The position numbers and the translations under genes are program-made. A DNA stretch of 64,000 bases from Trichosphaerium sp. ATCC 40318. Taxonomy: Eukaryota; Discosea; Flabellinia; Trichosidae. Where the stretch lies: NCBI GenBank assembly GCA_038496445.1, contig JALMLS010000131.1, positions 1 to 64,000 of the forward strand, written 5' to 3'. Positions 31,856 through 40,486 of this stretch are shown here, in pieces; the first letter of the stretch is position 1; every line of letters starts with the position of its first letter. The notes under the pieces are model-generated. The model was not told where the DNA came from, made no database searches, and saw only the letters and a program-made list of their open reading frames with translations.

Positions 31856-34816
31856 ATGGCCACCAAACGAAAGCGAACAACGACTACAGCACTCGCGTGT
31901 GGTGCGTGTAGGAGCTCTCACCTCAAATGCGATGGCAGGAAACCAGTTTGCACCAGATGCTTGTCAAAAGGCTTAGAATGTGATTGGAGTAGAAAACATA
32001 GAAAGCGAGGGCCTGTTGCGGGTGCGTTAAACTCCACTGAGGAAATCGGATTCATAATTTTACGAATGCGTCTCCAGCCAAGGATTACACTGCGCACGTT
32101 GTTACAAATACAACAGTGGCTCCTTGATAGCAATTTATGTAAAATGATACTGAATTAATAACGCCATGTGTAGGTAAGTTATCTACGCTCGAACAGCAAG
32201 TGGCTGCGTTGTCTCTCCAAATAAAACAGAAAGACCAAGTCGTGGAATACTGGAAAAAGCTTTACGATTCCCAAAAGAGCGCTAATGAGGTGAGTTAAAC
32301 ATTGATAAGCAATAGCGGAGTTGGAAGAGAAATTACTTTTACAGATTACAACAAAAGAAACAAAAACCTACAACTCGCGATATCGAAAAGCGCACATACT
32401 CGTTTAACTTTTAACACTATTGTCGCGTATTTTACACAAGCTTTACATTCTCCTTCTTTTTTTTCATTGTTTCAGTTCAGGTTTTTTCTGACTGTTTGTT
32501 AGCAAGGAGAAGCGCCTGTACCTGTTACATCTCTTTGCTCTAAGGCAATTCTACGTGCTTGTCTTGTTGCGTTTGATGTACATTGTAATCCTATTATCAA
32601 CCTTGATTTAACGGCATATCTACGACCTACATATGATATTACAGCTGCTATTGATGCTGTACCAAATCCAGAAACACTTCAAATTTATGGGATGCTTTGT
32701 GTTGGTGCATTACGTATTGGTAACTCTAATTTGGCTTCTACATTTGCTGGCAAATGTAGACTACTACTGGGTGATTTCTTCGACCTTAAAAATGTTCACA
32801 TTGCTGGTAAGACCCGAGGTCTTTTTTTGAATTGAATCAATCAAGTTTTTTGGTTTTTTTTAGTTTTTTTGGGAACTTAGTATTCTCCTCGCAAGTTTAA
32901 TGTTATCTCTTTTGCTGTGTTCTAAATCGTTCTACTTTAATAGCTGGTATTGCTCTTCTTGGTTATTTTCATCATGAAGCTGGTACTGATGATGATACCC
33001 TTTATTATTGTACTATGGCTGTTACCATGTGTAGAACTCTTCTTAGACGTAAGAATGATCCTAATTTGATAAAGGCGGTAAGTGTTTTATTTATTGGCAG
33101 GTTTTATCGACTTTTATTACAGTTTGTTTAATCTCGGCTATTTTTGTTATATTTTACCTCTAAATAACGAATTCCGCTTTACTATGTATTAACAAACGTA
33201 TCTAATACTAATTGATTCAAAAAGGTTGAGCAGATTCGAAGATTTGCGCAAATCTTCCTAGGCGGACTATCTCAGTCTAGGTACGTACTTTACAGCGCTC
33301 CAATAGGTCTTATAACCTGTTTAAATACATTGTTGTTTGGTTTGCTATGATCCTGACTTAATCCAAAGGCTCGCTTCGATTGCTTATCTCCGAGAAATCG
33401 CAAACGACCTTGAGAAGAACTTCTTTCTTTCTGGCAAAGGAAAATACCCTGTCGGTCTTCAGTATCTTACAATCAAGTTTAAGCTTATATGGTACCAACT
33501 GAGTTCTTGTAACTACCTAAAAGAGAGGTGGAATGAATATGGAGATGATTCTATTTGCCTGGTACGATAAATAGAAAAATCCCTGAGCCACCTTTTTTTT
33601 TTTTTGACTCACGAATGAACTCAAATTAACTCACTTGTCTGATTTTTCTCGATCGAAAATATTGTTTTAAACGATTACTTGGATCACGTACAATACATAC
33701 CCACGCTTGTAGATTTTTAAAAGTTCTGCTGACTTCAGGAATTTACTCTAATATTTTTTTTTAGAATGCTGTTGAACTTGACTCTCTATTGCAAAATCTT
33801 AATGGCATATCTGAGATTCTTCGTGACTCACCAAGACACCCTGCAAACTGGAAATTCTTTGGATTAACACTTGTTAAAGTATTAAAACTACAGATTATGC
33901 TTCTCCTTGGACGATTTGAGGAATGTTGTGCTCTGGAACAACATGTTAAGTTCGGAACAAACCAAGTGGATATTTTTAGCGAAAGCTCAAGATGTCCTTG
34001 GGCTGTTGAATCTGTATTTTGCATGGCTCTTATCCACTTACAAATGGGTGCATATGAGAAGTATCAGCAGGTATGATTCGCTTTGATCCTAGTTATGAAG
34101 TAGTTTTTTTCGATGATTTTCTTGTGCTTACGGTCTTGTTTTTAGGATTGTAATATTTTGTCCACGTGCTCTTCGACTTATCCGCTAGCATCTGTATTCC
34201 TTGCGTCTCTTCGCACTCAGACAACAGCACGAAGTCCAGCTGAAAAACTTGAAAAGAAAGAAAGGAACATTGGCGCAATGGCTTCTCTTTTACAAACTAG
34301 TATTCCAATACTTTCAGGCATTGGTAAGTCTTTCCAAAATAATTTTAGGCATCAACTACCACTTTTGTCAACGCATAGAGTTGGTTTATAAAGTTCTTCC
34401 GTGTCACAATTCGTCTGCTTTAAGTGAACTTGAAAAAAGTAAATTCTCGATTTTTTTTTGTACGTGATTTTTGTGCTTACAGTTTGCCTTCTTTAGACAC
34501 CTTCCAGCCATCCCACGTGCCTATAAAAACAGAACCAGAGGAGAGCTTAGCAATGCCTTTATCATTAGATATGGACCATAATACTCACATGAGCATGCCT
34601 TCTCCTTTTGCTATGCCTTCAAATGAAGGAATGGGATTAGACACAGTTCAACCTGTTTTCCCTGGAGACGATACTTTGTTCCATAATGTCAATGAGAGTG
34701 TTATGGATGCTCGTTATAATGCTCTTAACCCTGAGAGACAAACAGTGGCAACAACTGTTTTACTTGGTGATTATGTTCCAGATGAAGAGTTAGATGCTTT
34801 CTTAGCAACATTTTGA
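31856..34816 (+). CDS. Zn2Cys6 (Gal4-type) transcription factor
   Basis: Starts MATKRKRTTTTALACGACRS. The binuclear zinc cluster is complete: CGAC-x6-C-DGRKPVC-TRC-x6-C, i.e. Cys residues spaced 2-6-6-2-6, followed by a basic linker (SRKHRKRGPVAG). A short coiled coil follows (LSTLEQQVAALSLQIKQKDQ). The long helical middle (YDITAAIDAVPNPETLQIYG; FHHEAGTDDDTLYYCTMAVT; RRFAQIFLGGLSQS) resembles the regulatory homology region of fungal Zn2Cys6 proteins, and the acidic end (GDYVPDEELDAFLATF) looks like an activation domain. About nine introns; the first donor is GTGCGT. These regulators are characteristic of fungi and rare elsewhere. Target genes are unknown. Confidence 0.85.
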
Positions 34817-35136
34817 TAACATAATAAAACACTAAATGTATTTTTAGCATTCTTCACGTGTACATTACTTAATGTGGTTGTAGTAGTACTGACACGGCCC
34901 GAAGCTTTTTGTGCTTGTTGATATTTGGTATGAATTAGCCACTGTGTTAGATGTAGGGTTGGAGAAGCTTGAGGATGTCGTGTTTAATGTTGCTACCAGC
35001 GGTGGAGGAAATGAGAAAAGCAAAACGACGCTTGCAGTCAACTATTTTCGGAATGAGTTTTTCCACGCCCATCATTTGACAATTAAACGCGAAGTAATCT
35101 CTTTTTTTTACATCTCAAGAGGGTTATAACACTTAA
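34817..35136 (+). other. Intergenic with one small open frame
   Basis: CACGTG lies at 34856. A 72-codon plus-strand frame (34911-35129) reads MLVDIWYELATVLDVGLEKL and GGGNEKSKTTLAVNYFRNEF, ending 7 bp before the next ATG. It has no family and no intron. It could be a small gene, a remnant, or chance. Confidence 0.25.
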
Positions 35137-36303
35137 ATGGCTGTAAAACAACAATCGCTAAAATACGAACTTAAATCACTTCAGGATCTACCACCGGAGA
35201 TACTGGCGCATGTGGGAAGGTATTTAAGAAGAAACCAGCGAATCGAAGCAACAACAGTTTGTCACTTGTTTAACAACGTCATTCGCCACAATGTTGGCTT
35301 TTGTCGTATCAATATACAACGCTCAGCAGATCTTCATACCCTAGAAGGCAGTCCTTTGCTAAAGAACACCGAAATAAGCAATCTTAACGGCCACGTGCTA
35401 CGTCCAAAAGATATGATTTGTATACGTGGCGTTCACACTTTCTATACATTTGAGGCACGTGATGGAACTATTCTAGCATTGTTAGGAGGAGAAGACAAAA
35501 TTCACAGTATTTCAATGCCCTATACACACATAACAGATGCTTCATTGAAGGCTCTCAAGTCTGTTCACACAATTGATATTAGTGGGTGTAGGAATATTAC
35601 TGTTGATGGAATAGAAGCGCTTAAAGACGTACATAAGATTACTCTCAGTCCAAAAGCTGAATGGCTTGAACACCTCGGTAATGTACACTCGGTTGTTTTG
35701 TATAAAGCCAAAGATCTACATAGTCTCGAAGCACTATGTAATACCAAACACATAGTGATATATAACAGTGATACTATTACAGATAACAGTTTAGTTCAGT
35801 TGAGTAAACTTGAGCGTCTTGACATTCAACATGTTCCAAATATTTCTGGATCATGTTTCAAGCACTTGGTCAACCTTAAGCACCTCAAACTTTCTGGTCT
35901 TAGTAATATAACGGACGAACATATGGTTCACTTGGTAAATATTCATCACCTAGAGCTTGATAGAGGATCAAAGATAACAGACGCAGGTTTGAAACAATTG
36001 ACTAATCTGAGGCATCTTACGTCATCAAATAAGCTTATTACAGATGAAGGGTTGAAGCACTTGAAGAAGTTAGAGCGTCTCAAGCTCCCAATTGATCATT
36101 TAACCAAACGCATCTGTACTTGCAACATAACAGCTAATTGCCTGACATACCTGACATCGCTTGTGTACCTTGAAACTCATAACTCACTTAACATATCCAA
36201 ACGCAAAAATCAATCACAGCATGACACTGCCAAGGACTTGGGTATTGTTTGGAACATTAAAGGTAAATTTTTGATCCGAACCAAACAAAAACATTACACT
36301 TAG
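35137..36303 (+). CDS. Intronless F-box / leucine-rich-repeat protein 1
   Basis: Single open frame of 388 residues. An F-box-like segment at residues 14-50 (LQDLPPEILAHVGRYLRRN) is followed by about ten AMN1-like leucine-rich repeats of about 23-25 residues, with the theme I-TD-GL-L--L--LHLDLS (examples ITDASLKALKSVHTIDISGC; ITDAGLKQLTNLRHL; ITDEGLKHLKKLERL). F-box/LRR proteins serve as substrate receptors of SCF ubiquitin ligases; here that is inferred only from the fold. It shares the linker L-E/A-G-S/T-PLLKNT with the second intronless LRR gene at 38870, so the two are paralogues. Lack of introns sets it apart from most neighbours. Confidence 0.75.
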   Translation: MAVKQQSLKYELKSLQDLPPEILAHVGRYLRRNQRIEATTVCHLFNNVIRHNVGFCRINIQRSADLHTLEGSPLLKNTEISNLNGHVLRPKDMICIRGVHTFYTFEARDGTILALLGGEDKIHSISMPYTHITDASLKALKSVHTIDISGCRNITVDGIEALKDVHKITLSPKAEWLEHLGNVHSVVLYKAKDLHSLEALCNTKHIVIYNSDTITDNSLVQLSKLERLDIQHVPNISGSCFKHLVNLKHLKLSGLSNITDEHMVHLVNIHHLELDRGSKITDAGLKQLTNLRHLTSSNKLITDEGLKHLKKLERLKLPIDHLTKRICTCNITANCLTYLTSLVYLETHNSLNISKRKNQSQHDTAKDLGIVWNIKGKFLIRTKQKHYT

Positions 36304-36475
36304 TAAATAAAACAACCTTACCAAAACAACTTGAATAAGATTACATTTTTTATCACGTGCTAAAACAGCGAAAAACGGTTACCAAAAATAACGCTATTTA
36401 ACTGTATTATGAGGATACTCTCACAAATCCCTTTATAATTAAGGATATCTAGCTTACAGCTATCCCAAAAAGCAG

Positions 36476-37234
36476 TCATGACCACTGCCTTACACCATTT
36501 GAATACATGTACACAGATTTTAACCCTCCATCGTAATACCATAACTTGCACTCTCCTTCTAGCTTGTTATATTTGTAGAACTTCTGCTCATGCTGTTGAC
36601 CATTTGAGTGCCAACTCTTATACGTGCCTTCATACTTCCCATTCATATACTTACATTCCCTTTGCAAGTGACCGTTTTGATGCCAAGTTTTGAGTTCTCC
36701 GTCTGGTTTGCCATTTCTGAAATTGCTCTTTTCTCTGAGTACACCAGTGTTGTACCAGCTAAGAAACTCTCCTTCAAGTTTACTATTGACATATCGACAA
36801 AGAATCCGCAATTGACCAGTAGCGTACCACTTCTTGACTTCTCCTTCGACTAAACCATTGATATAGTGAAGACGCATAGCCAAGCTACTGTTAGGATGAC
36901 TACTCTTGTCATACCATTCTATGTATTCTCCTTCTCGTTTATCATTAACATAGTGACATGTATTATACAAATGACCACTTACAAACCACTCTTTGTACTC
37001 TCCTTCTTGTTTATCTTTAACGTAATAACTCTGTGTATGTAGATTACCATTGGGGTACCATTTTCTACACAACCCATCACGTTTACCATGTGCCCAATGA
37101 CACACTTGACTGTACCCTGAAATTGTTTGTCCCCATTTTCCATGTTTTTTTAGCTCGCTATCAAACCTTGTTGTCATTGCTGTTTGTCTCGATAACAATG
37201 GCCATATTGCGTACAACGCATAGTCTAAATCCAT
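36476..37234 (-). CDS. Intronless MORN/YwqK-type repeat protein
   Basis: Single open frame of 252 residues. After about 45 residues there are about nine tandem repeats of about 23 residues of the form G-x-x-EGE-x-K-x-WY-x-x-G-x-L-x-x-x-x-x-Y-x-N (KRDGLCRKWYPNGNLHTQSY; KQEGEYKEWFVSGHLYNTCH; KLEGEFLSWYNTGVLREKSN; KYEGTYKSWHSNGQQHEQKF). This repeat is the MORN variant of bacterial YwqK antitoxin-like proteins and of large gene families in amoeba-infecting giant viruses. The start could also be the ATG at 37180 (MTTRFDSELKKHGKW). It lies between two LRR paralogues in the opposite orientation. Function unknown; MORN repeats usually bind lipids or proteins. Confidence 0.75.
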   Translation of the reverse strand: MDLDYALYAIWPLLSRQTAMTTRFDSELKKHGKWGQTISGYSQVCHWAHGKRDGLCRKWYPNGNLHTQSYYVKDKQEGEYKEWFVSGHLYNTCHYVNDKREGEYIEWYDKSSHPNSSLAMRLHYINGLVEGEVKKWYATGQLRILCRYVNSKLEGEFLSWYNTGVLREKSNFRNGKPDGELKTWHQNGHLQRECKYMNGKYEGTYKSWHSNGQQHEQKFYKYNKLEGECKLWYYDGGLKSVYMYSNGVRQWS

Positions 37235-37595
37235 TATATCGAGCTGTATCTCCAGAGGAAGATGTAAGAGAAATTTACAACGAGCATATGACTCGCTTAT
37301 CTGGTATGGTTAGCAACTGGTAGCGTAATTAAGAGGCGCACCTCTTGTTTAGATGTCATCAAGCGATAACCGCTTAATAATTACTCGTCGAACTCCTAAC
37401 AACGTGATTTCTCTCAGTACAACGCGTGGTTACAAGTAAGAACGCGATTGAACATAACTGTGAAGACTGACATTGACTTTAAATTCCCTCTTTTCATCAC
37501 GTGGCCGAGCTGTGAAGTGCTACAGACACTATCTTTGTCTTTTTATGATATTCTCTAAGTATTCTCTAGAGGTTGACCTTAAGTCTGGAAAGGAA

Positions 37596-38508
37596 ATGAT
37601 TGCCTCTTCCCTCTTAGTATGTGGTACAACGAGCGTAACTTTAAGCCGAAAATTCCAAAGTTGTTAAGCTATGTTCCACTGTGTGCCACTGTGGAGCAAA
37701 GATGAAAATTTATCATAAGTATGCTTATAATGCACGTGGCTCTATTACTGCTTTCGTTTATAACACTAAGTTTATGTCAAATCAATATACAGGTACCAAA
37801 GTGTCGAAGCGTGCTTTTGTACTTACACGTTTGAGATTTTTGCCTCCTTTGATTGTACAGGTACAGTGGCGCATAATATCACCAGAGTATATGACACTTG
37901 CTATCCTCCGGGCGCTAAAACGCTATTGGCAAAAGCAACGCGCTATGTGGGATGCAGGGAAGGTGTTTTTGGGACACAAAAGGTAAATAATCACGTGGTT
38001 GTTAGTTTAACATATTTTGCTTAGATTGTCTACAGAGAATACAGCACGACGATATGTGATACGTTTGATAGGCAATACGAGCTAGAAACAGAGTTTTGCT
38101 TCTCGCAACCACCTTTATCTTATCGCGCAACATGTGGATTTAATGTGGTACGCATGTTCCACGCGCGTACACGTGACATATTTGTATTTAGAAACCTTCG
38201 AAACCTCTTCTTGTCATTTCCGAAGGGTTTGTTGGTACAGATTGTACAGCTGCTCCTTTGGTGTCTTCGAACTACACGGAAGGTGAATGCGTCAATACTG
38301 CTTCTGGAAGTACTATCGCTATTTGTGCTGGTGTAAGTTGTAAATGTAATATTGAAATTAATCAACATAGGAACAAGTTCAATTGACTGAATGGTCAGGT
38401 AGGGGATGCGACAGCCCAGACTTTTCACCTATAAGTTTGCAAGAAGGGCAGTGCAAATTAGAACAAGGTGTTCCTGTACTTCAACGAGCCAGATGTATTG
38501 AACAATAA
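37596..38508 (+). CDS. Secreted cysteine-rich protein with introns
   Basis: The downstream exons are firm: ARGSITAFVYNTKFMSNQYT, then GTVAHNITRVYDTCYPPGAK, REGVFGTQK, IVYREYSTTICDTFDRQYEL, QPPLSYRATCGFNV, KPSKPLLVISEGFVGTDCTA, EGECVNTASGSTIAICAG and the last exon ending VPVLQRARCIEQ. Introns have donors GTACCA, GTAAAT, GTACGC and GTGTAA. About twelve cysteines and Asn-x-Thr sites suggest an extracellular protein. The first exon is less sure; MIASSLL joined to LLSYVPLCA would make a signal peptide. No family recognised. It is the only intron-bearing gene between the two intronless LRR genes. Confidence 0.55.
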
Positions 38509-38869
38509 AGAGCACAAGTTGAATATTCTTGCTTTTACACATATTGTCTGGGGAACATATATCGGATACTAGGACTACTGCGGCCAAGCGCAACTCTCGC
38601 ACCTAGCAGACGTTGTTAAAGTTCTCATGTTTGATGTAGCTCCAAGCCTTCATGTGATACCTTCCATGAGAACGCCCTTAAAAGTGTTTTATACCTTCGA
38701 AGGCTAATAGCTGACCAATCTGGTTGTGACGTTTTAAGAAAAAAGACAGATTAACCTTGCACATTCGTTTCAGGACTCGCGGCTTAGAGGTTATAAGACT
38801 TAAGGCGTCACAGCGTGCTTTAGCAGAGAACTATACACAACACACGTTAATTGTCCTCGCCCACGATAA

Positions 38870-40240
38870 ATGGAGCAGTACAATATTAGTAAGCATCTTG
38901 AAGACTCAAACGAAGACAAAAACAAGGATTTGGAATCAACAACAATATTATCGCTTCCAGTTGAAATAATCGTTCATATTCTCAACCAAGGTAAATTTAC
39001 ACTGCGTTCTGCACAAACATGCCATTTTATACACGATATTGTCCATAAATACATTGGATATGGGTGTATAGCAGTCTCCCACGTCAGCGAACTATCGCTA
39101 CTTGCTGGTACACCTTTATTAAAGAATACACGTGTATCTTTTAGAACAAAAGATATTGAAGATTGTCACTTATATTCACTTGTGGGTGTACATTCAATCG
39201 ACCTACATGACTGCAAGTTAATAACAGATGATGGGATCAAAGCATTGGCTGGTGTTCATAGAATTGATTTAACCCGTACAAGAGTAACAGATGAAGGGAT
39301 CAAGGCATTAGCTGGTGTACACACAATTATTTTATCAGGCACAAATGTTATGTGCGAAGGGGTAAAGGCATTGGCTGGTGTACACACAATTGTTTTGAAC
39401 AATACAAGAATATCAGACAAATGTTTGAAGGCATTAAAAGGTGTGCACACTATTAAACTACAGGAGTGCAGACGTATTACCAATGATGGGATAAGAGCAT
39501 TGATTAGTAACAACACTGATTTATGTAAAACAACAGCATCAGATGAACAGTTTAAGGCCGTGACAGGCGTGCACACAATTGAACTAAGGGGTACTAAGGT
39601 TACAGATGGAGGAGCCAAGTTGTTGGTTGGCATTCATCAAGTTGGTTTAGCATTAACTACTATAACGGATGAAGGTTTGAAAGCATTGGCAGGTGTACAC
39701 ACAATTTTTATATGGGGTTGTAGACATATTACAGACAATGGAATTAAGGCATTGGCAGGTGTTCATGAAATTGATTTATCTTATGTATCAGTAACAGATG
39801 AAGGTTTGAAGGCATTGGCAGGCGTACACACAATTGAATTAGGTTGGTGTAGCCAAATTACAGACAAGGGGATTAAAGCATTGGCAGGTGTACACAAAAT
39901 CGGGTTGTGCTTCACAAAAGTTACAGATGAAGGGATCAAGGCATTAATCGGAGTTCACACTATTGATTTATCCGGTACAAGTGTTACAGATGAAGGGATA
40001 AAGTCCAAGGCATTGGCTGGTATACATACAATTGTTTTGAGAAACACAGAAGTCACAGACAAATGTTTGAAGGCCTTGACACGTGCGCATACTATAAAAT
40101 TAACTAAGTGCAAACAAATTACGGATACTGGGGTCAAGATATTGACTGACGTGCACACAATTGATTTATCTGGTACAAGTGTTACAGGTGAAGGGATCAA
40201 GGCACTGGTTGGTGTACACGAAATTGTTTGGAGGTACTAG
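38870..40240 (+). CDS. Intronless F-box / leucine-rich-repeat protein 2, frameshifted at its end
   Basis: Open frame of 456 residues: Asp/Glu/Lys-rich start, F-box-like LSLPVEIIVHILNQGKF, then about fifteen highly alike repeats of about 23 residues (VTDEGIKALAGVHTIDLSGT with small changes; some carry CxxIT in place of TxVT). Repeats are so alike at DNA level that expansion is probably recent. The frame stops at TAG after GVHEIVWRY, but the next reading frame continues the pattern without a break (GTRVTDKGLKVVNRCVALIE) to TAA at 40305-40307, so one base appears to be lost or gained near 40225-40232. Paralogue of the gene at 35137. Confidence 0.75.
   Translation: MEQYNISKHLEDSNEDKNKDLESTTILSLPVEIIVHILNQGKFTLRSAQTCHFIHDIVHKYIGYGCIAVSHVSELSLLAGTPLLKNTRVSFRTKDIEDCHLYSLVGVHSIDLHDCKLITDDGIKALAGVHRIDLTRTRVTDEGIKALAGVHTIILSGTNVMCEGVKALAGVHTIVLNNTRISDKCLKALKGVHTIKLQECRRITNDGIRALISNNTDLCKTTASDEQFKAVTGVHTIELRGTKVTDGGAKLLVGIHQVGLALTTITDEGLKALAGVHTIFIWGCRHITDNGIKALAGVHEIDLSYVSVTDEGLKALAGVHTIELGWCSQITDKGIKALAGVHKIGLCFTKVTDEGIKALIGVHTIDLSGTSVTDEGIKSKALAGIHTIVLRNTEVTDKCLKALTRAHTIKLTKCKQITDTGVKILTDVHTIDLSGTSVTGEGIKALVGVHEIVWRY
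39170..40230 (+). repeat. Tandem ~69-bp leucine-rich-repeat array
   Basis: About fifteen coding repeats of about 69 bp, each encoding one LRR unit with GTHTI- or GVHTI-type cores and DEGIKALAG linkers. The antisense strand has long open frames only because of this periodicity. Confidence 0.75.
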
Positions 40241-40486
40241 AGTGACAGACAAAGGTTTGAAGGTAGTAAATAGATGTGTAGCGCTAATTGAGGATAAAAG
40301 TGTTTAACAACTACCGAATTCCTGTTTTAGTATTAAAGTACTTTATAAAGTATTTTCAAATAACAGCATGGGCAATAAACCTATTTGACGCCAGAACTTG
40401 CGTCATAAAAAATGTAGAATTAAATACGGCACTTGTTTAGTAGCCAATAGAGATAAATTTACAAGTATTTGTTAGTTTATTGTACA

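Noticed and set aside
36360-36853. Plus-strand frames opposite the MORN-repeat gene
   Set aside because: Shadows of the repeat-coding minus strand.
37195-37323. Short plus-strand frame starting MAILRTTHSLNPLYRAVS over the start of the MORN gene
   Set aside because: Overlaps the MORN gene N terminus and joins to the next open stretch only through a stop codon.
39256-39633. Antisense open frames within the LRR array
   Set aside because: Shadows created by the periodic LRR-coding repeat on the plus strand.
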